Below are positions 14,953-17,801 of a stretch of DNA of 17,801 nucleotides, one piece after another. The notes under the pieces are model-generated. The model had not been told where the DNA came from. It did not search any database and saw only the letters and a list, made by a program, of their open reading frames with translations. The stretch covers positions 1 through 17,801 of the forward strand of contig CANGWP010000036.1 of assembly GCA_947457605.1 (NCBI GenBank). Reading direction: 5' to 3'. A program made the translations under genes and the position numbers. Origin of the DNA: Bdellovibrionales bacterium (GTDB taxonomy: Bacteria; Bdellovibrionota; UBA1018; CAIMNF01). The first letter of the stretch is position 1. Every line of letters starts with the position of its first letter.

Positions 14953-15903
14953 TCACCACATCATCTGACTGAAGTTTTCAGAGATGATCTTTGGTTCTCC
15001 ATTTTCCTCGGCAATATAAAGAGTCTTCGTCCCGTGGGAAACCAGCCCCTTGCGTCCACTCCTTAGTTCTGATTCGTAATCCTGGGTGAACATCATCATC
15101 GTGTACTTGGGATGCCGGAAGAAGAACGGTTCACTGGCATTGACCTTGATCGAGGAATACTTTTTTGTGAGGGCCGACTTGTATTGCTTCCAGGAATCCC
15201 GATCAAAGGTCCGGCCCTTGATGGGGGAAGAAAAATCCGTGTGGTAATGACTCATGTACTTTTCCACATCCCGGCTTTCCCAATCCTTGATCCACGAATC
15301 AAAGAACCGATGCAGTTTTTCATCCCGTCCCCCGCTTTTGTATTCGGGAGTCAAGGCATCGAAGATCAGAACCGGGGTCAGTCCAACCTGGATGGAGTTC
15401 TGAATTTCCTTTAGCTCCTCGTTCAGAACCACAACACATCCCTCACTGTCGAAATCCCGTTTCAAGCGCTCAGGCTCATTTGTGCCGTGAAGCATGATGT
15501 TGTTCCCTGTACAATCCGCGATCTGGTCGTACTGGTTTGGATAATTCACATAGAACGCCATTGCACCAAACTTGGGCTTGAGTCTCGGTGGAAGAATCTT
15601 CGATGAAAACTGATACACCCCCTCAGGAGTTTTCAGATCCCCTTCCTCTTCCTTGTCGCCTTTCACCTTTCCGGTCGTGGCATGATAGGTTTTCAGGATT
15701 TTGTACGAGTCATCCGGCTCGTAATGGGCCACATGAAGAACATTGGTCTTCTTGTCGACCAGGATCAAAGTATGCATATGCGAATGGTGGGATGACCTGC
15801 CGGTTGCGAGCGCAGGAAATGCACTGCAAGCCACGCCAATGGCAGCAAGCACTCCGGCACACCACGCGGTGCGTGTTGGATCTGGGTTCCCGAATGTCGA
15901 CAT
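14953..15903 (-). CDS. Exported YkuD (L,D-transpeptidase-fold) protein with NTF2-like tail
   Basis: A 316-residue exported protein. Signal peptide at about 1-34 (hydrophobic core 15-30, then 'FPALATG', an A-x-A-type cleavage site). The YkuD domain spans about 44-182, with 'LKTPEGVYQF' at 90-99, H139 of 'MLHGTNEPERL' and the nucleophile C156 in 'DSEGCVVV'. Canonical transpeptidases have S-H-G-C-x-R; here the histidine is Glu and the arginine after Cys is Val. The C-terminal part, about 196-316 ('FFDSWIKDWESRDVEKYMSHY', split across residues 200-220), looks like an NTF2-like/SnoaL-type domain, the arrangement found in Csd6 of Helicobacter pylori, which is an L,D-carboxypeptidase that helps set cell shape. 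Either carboxypeptidase or transpeptidase activity in the periplasm is possible. It lies 25 nt after the mannosyltransferase gene and 7 nt before the FAD gene. Confidence 0.88.
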   Translation of the reverse strand: MSTFGNPDPTRTAWCAGVLAAIGVACSAFPALATGRSSHHSHMHTLILVDKKTNVLHVAHYEPDDSYKILKTYHATTGKVKGDKEEEGDLKTPEGVYQFSSKILPPRLKPKFGAMAFYVNYPNQYDQIADCTGNNIMLHGTNEPERLKRDFDSEGCVVVLNEELKEIQNSIQVGLTPVLIFDALTPEYKSGGRDEKLHRFFDSWIKDWESRDVEKYMSHYHTDFSSPIKGRTFDRDSWKQYKSALTKKYSSIKVNASEPFFFRHPKYTMMMFTQDYESELRSGRKGLVSHGTKTLYIAEENGEPKIISENFSQMMW

Positions 15904-15928
15904 CGGGGAGGATTCTAACTGTTTTTGT

Positions 15929-16645
15929 TCAGGTTTTAAAGCGAAGTTTCGGCACGAGCGCGAGCGCTTCGAACACGATTTTAGAGCTCATTTTCGATTT
16001 TCCAACGCGTCGATCCTCAAAAATGATTGGAAACTCCTTGCAGCGGAATCCCTTTTTGAATGCGCGGTATTTCAGCTCGATCTGAAAAGAATATCCACCC
16101 GCTTCCAGGGTTCCTAGATCGATGGACTCCAGTACTTTTCGATTCCATCCGTTGAAACCACCGGTGAAATCACGAATGGGAGCGCCCAAAACCGTACGAG
16201 CGTAGAGACTCCCCCCTCGACTGATGATCTTCCTGCCAAGTCCCCAATTCACCGTCCCGCCCCCTGGAACATAGCGGGAGCCGATCACAAAATCATGCTC
16301 ATTGAGAAGAGACAGCATGGTAGGAAGAAACTCGGGCTTGTGCGAGAAATCCGCATCCATCTCGATCAATCGATCGAAGTTCTGCGAAAATCCCCACCGA
16401 AAGCCCGCGATGTATGCAGGTCCAAGACCCTCTTTCTTGGTTCGATGAAGAACGTGGATTCGTGGCTCGGATGCACTCAGCTCATCCGCACGCTTGCCTG
16501 TACCATCCGGGGATCCATCATCTACAACGAGGATGTGGACATTCGGAGGAGTACGGGCTAGCACGGCCTTGGTGATCGGCTCCAGATTTTCGATCTCATT
16601 ATAGGTTGGAATGACAATGAGCGCTTTGGTTTCAGGACTTGTCAT
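15929..16645 (-). CDS. Polyprenol monophosphomannose synthase-like GT2 glycosyltransferase
   Basis: A 238-residue family 2 glycosyltransferase of the Dpm1 type, which transfers a sugar (mannose in known members) from a nucleotide donor to a polyprenyl phosphate at the cytoplasmic face of the membrane. Visible: 'ALIVIPTYNEIENL' at 8-21, 'VVDDGSPDGTG' at 40-50, the metal-binding 'EMDADFSHKPE' at 95-105, and the 'GSRYVPGG' and 'DFTGGFNGWNRKVLESID' elements that are typical of this subfamily. There is no C-terminal membrane segment, so this is the short, soluble form. The product could supply sugar for lipid-linked glycans or envelope glycosylation. The ATG follows the ssb stop without a gap (TAAATG), suggesting coupled translation. 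The donor is assumed from family membership. Confidence 0.9.
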   Translation of the reverse strand: MTSPETKALIVIPTYNEIENLEPITKAVLARTPPNVHILVVDDGSPDGTGKRADELSASEPRIHVLHRTKKEGLGPAYIAGFRWGFSQNFDRLIEMDADFSHKPEFLPTMLSLLNEHDFVIGSRYVPGGGTVNWGLGRKIISRGGSLYARTVLGAPIRDFTGGFNGWNRKVLESIDLGTLEAGGYSFQIELKYRAFKKGFRCKEFPIIFEDRRVGKSKMSSKIVFEALALVPKLRFKT

Positions 16646-17149
16646 TTAAAACGGAACGTCTTCTTCGGTGAAAGTAGGTTCAGCCTGGAAGGATGCTCCC
16701 GCTCCGTAATTGGAGTTTCCACCTGAGTTTGAGCCGTAATTTGCAGAACCACCGTAATTCTGGTTCTGGGCTCCGTAATTGGAGTTCCCGTATTCCTGAT
16801 TGGAAGAGCGGCCTGCACCCGCGTTGCCGCCAAGGAACTGGACCGATTGAGCCACCACTTCAGTGGTGTAACGGGTTTGATTGTCTTTGTCCTGCCAGGA
16901 GCGAGTCTGAAGCTTGCCTTCGATGTAGGCCTGACGGCCTTTTTGAAGGTACTGTCCGCAAAGCTCAGCAAGTTTTCCGAATACAACTACACGATGCCAC
17001 TCGGTTTTTTCCTGCTTTTGGCCGTTCTTGTCCGTCCACGATTCATTGGTTGCTATGCTTAGGTTGCAAATGGCTTGGCCAGAAGCGGAATGTTTCACTT
17101 CTGGATTCTGCCCGAGGTTTCCGATCAAGATCACTTTATTAATTGACAT
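16646..17149 (-). CDS. ssb: Single-stranded DNA-binding protein
   Basis: A 167-residue SSB. The OB-fold covers about 1-108: 'NKVILIGNLGQNPEVKHSAS' at 4-23, 'WHRVVVFGKLAELCGQYLQK' at 51-70, 'GRQAYIEGKLQTRSW' at 71-85 and 'VVAQSVQFLGG' at 98-108. A low-complexity linker at about 109-157 follows, with repeated Asn-Tyr-Gly units (124-126, 131-133, 137-139, 147-149, plus EYG at 119-121). The end is the acidic partner-binding tip 'FTEEDVPF', equivalent to the usual DDDIPF. It coats single-stranded DNA in replication, recombination and repair and recruits partners through its tip. Overlaps the 3' end of the zinc-ribbon gene by 11 nt; AGAGG precedes the ATG. Confidence 0.97.
   Translation of the reverse strand: MSINKVILIGNLGQNPEVKHSASGQAICNLSIATNESWTDKNGQKQEKTEWHRVVVFGKLAELCGQYLQKGRQAYIEGKLQTRSWQDKDNQTRYTTEVVAQSVQFLGGNAGAGRSSNQEYGNSNYGAQNQNYGGSANYGSNSGGNSNYGAGASFQAEPTFTEEDVPF
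16701..16786 (-). repeat. Short direct repeats in the ssb linker
   Basis: The 17-base string GCTCCGTAATTGGAGTT (plus-strand reading) occurs at 16701-16717 and 16770-16786, and the core CCGTAATT also occurs near 16734 and 16752. These encode the Asn-Tyr-Gly units of the SSB linker. The repeats are in frame, so copy number could change without disrupting the gene. Confidence 0.85.
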
Positions 17150-17618
17150 GCCTCTGACTTACGCCCGTTGCATCGGGTAAGTCAAGGCTTCTTCGAACGC
17201 CTCCCAAGGTCCTTGTTTTCTCAGGAAAAGGCAGCCCCTTTTCAAGGAACTTTTTTCTCCATGCCTCTTCCACCTGACGAACCGCCTTGGGTCGATCCAC
17301 CAGATACAGGATCGGATCGAACTTGCAATCCGGACACACCATCGCAGATCGCATCTTGAGCCGGTACACCGCCTCGAGAGTGATTCCAACCGGGATCAGG
17401 AACGCAAGAAACCCTTTTGCCCCCATCAGGGGCCAAAAAAGAAGGGTGAAGAATGAACTTGCGATGAGCACCTGAAAAAAGAATCCCGGCGAACCGACCT
17501 TCGCCGGTGGCGTCTGCCGCCTTTCCCTCTTGCAACTGACGCAAAAATACCTGAATCCCTGATTTTCGATTTGCTTCATCCACTGTTGAAGGGCTGACTT
17601 CCTGTTTTTAGGCCACAT
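17139..17618 (-). CDS. Membrane protein with split zinc ribbon, unknown function
   Basis: A 159-residue protein with two CxxC pairs, 'FCVSCKR' (C26, C29) and 'VCPDCKF' (C95, C98), likely forming one zinc ribbon whose halves are separated by two hydrophobic segments at about 46-64 and 67-85. The hairpin of membrane segments places both cysteine pairs on the same side, presumably the cytoplasm given the basic flanks. The tail (about 110-159) is basic and soluble. No family is recognised with confidence. The ATG at 17618 has an excellent AAAGGAG site. The end overlaps the ssb start by 11 nt, so it is the first gene of the operon containing ssb. Confidence 0.85.
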   Translation of the reverse strand: MWPKNRKSALQQWMKQIENQGFRYFCVSCKRERRQTPPAKVGSPGFFFQVLIASSFFTLLFWPLMGAKGFLAFLIPVGITLEAVYRLKMRSAMVCPDCKFDPILYLVDRPKAVRQVEEAWRKKFLEKGLPFPEKTRTLGGVRRSLDLPDATGVSQRHVN

Positions 17619-17650
17619 TGAAACTCCTTTTCAATTCCGCCGCAAAATAG

Positions 17651-17656
17651 AGTATA
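17651..17656 (-). promoter_or_regulatory. Possible -10 element for the zinc-ribbon/ssb operon
   Basis: On the minus strand this reads TATACT, 5 of 6 matches to TATAAT, 32 nt upstream of the ATG at 17618, in the short region between divergent genes. No convincing -35 is found at 16-18 nt, so this is tentative. The transcript leader would hold the strong AAAGGAG ribosome site. Confidence 0.35.
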
Positions 17657-17667
17657 CCAAAGGCTCA

Positions 17668-17801
17668 ATGAAAATTGCTGCAAAAACCTTCTCGCTTGCC
17701 GAGGCTCCCGCATTTCCCGATCGCTGGTCGCAGCTCCTGGATGAGACCCTTCCTGCGTTCGTAAAGGACCGGTTTTCTCCGTCGGAGTCCTGGAAGAAAA
17801 A
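17668..17801 (+). CDS. Start of an unidentified divergent gene (3' end outside window)
   Basis: An open frame begins with ATG 17668 and runs without a stop to the end of the window, giving 44 complete codons ('MKIAAKTFSLAEAPAFPDRW' at the start). AAAGG at about 17658-17662 provides a reasonable ribosome site. It is transcribed away from the zinc-ribbon/ssb operon, with 49 nt between the two starts. No domain can be recognised from this fragment. Confidence 0.55.
   Translation, partial: MKIAAKTFSLAEAPAFPDRWSQLLDETLPAFVKDRFSPSESWKK

Overview
This window looks like ordinary chromosomal DNA from a Gram-negative bacterium with moderate GC content. Evidence for an outer membrane and meso-DAP peptidoglycan is an Mpl-type ligase, a lipobox M48 peptidase and a periplasmic L,D-transpeptidase. 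The mix of genes (HDOD/NtrB-like signalling, a large coiled-coil protein, peptidoglycan remodelling, a possible FliA-type promoter) would fit a Bdellovibrionota-like deltaproteobacterial relative. That placement is an inference from gene content, not a demonstrated assignment. I see no rRNA, tRNA, CRISPR, insertion sequence, phage gene or integration site.

Layout. Positions 1-4530 are on the plus strand: the 3' end of an exported NHL-type beta-propeller gene, a small membrane-anchored LemA-like protein, then a translationally coupled signalling module (HDOD protein, PAS histidine kinase, response regulator with a Fis-type helix-turn-helix and no AAA+ domain), closed by an intrinsic terminator at 4561-4603. 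Everything from 4595 to 17618 is on the minus strand. Read in transcription order, the first block runs from 17618 down to a terminator at 9009-9031: zinc-ribbon membrane protein, ssb, dolichol-phosphate-mannose-synthase-like glycosyltransferase, Csd6-like L,D-transpeptidase-fold protein, FAD oxidoreductase, beta-lactamase-fold hydrolase, M48 lipoprotein peptidase, DUF4442 hotdog protein, SAM methyltransferase, mpl. The second block (8976 to 4595) is a 563-residue coiled-coil protein, pyruvate kinase and an RsmB-like RNA m5C methyltransferase, each overlapping the next by about 30 nt. A divergent plus-strand gene starts at 17668 and runs off the window.

How the genes may work together. The most coherent idea is that the long minus-strand block carries a peptidoglycan turnover and salvage set: an L,D-transpeptidase/carboxypeptidase-fold enzyme that could trim stem peptides, a cytoplasmic beta-lactamase-fold hydrolase resembling muropeptide amidases of the AmiE type, and Mpl, which re-attaches recovered tripeptide to UDP-MurNAc. 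An FAD amino-acid-oxidase-family enzyme sits between them. The plus-strand HDOD-kinase-regulator trio looks like a self-contained signalling switch, possibly tied to motility through a FliA-like promoter. No clearly unprecedented system is evident; the findings list the parts that deserve a second look.
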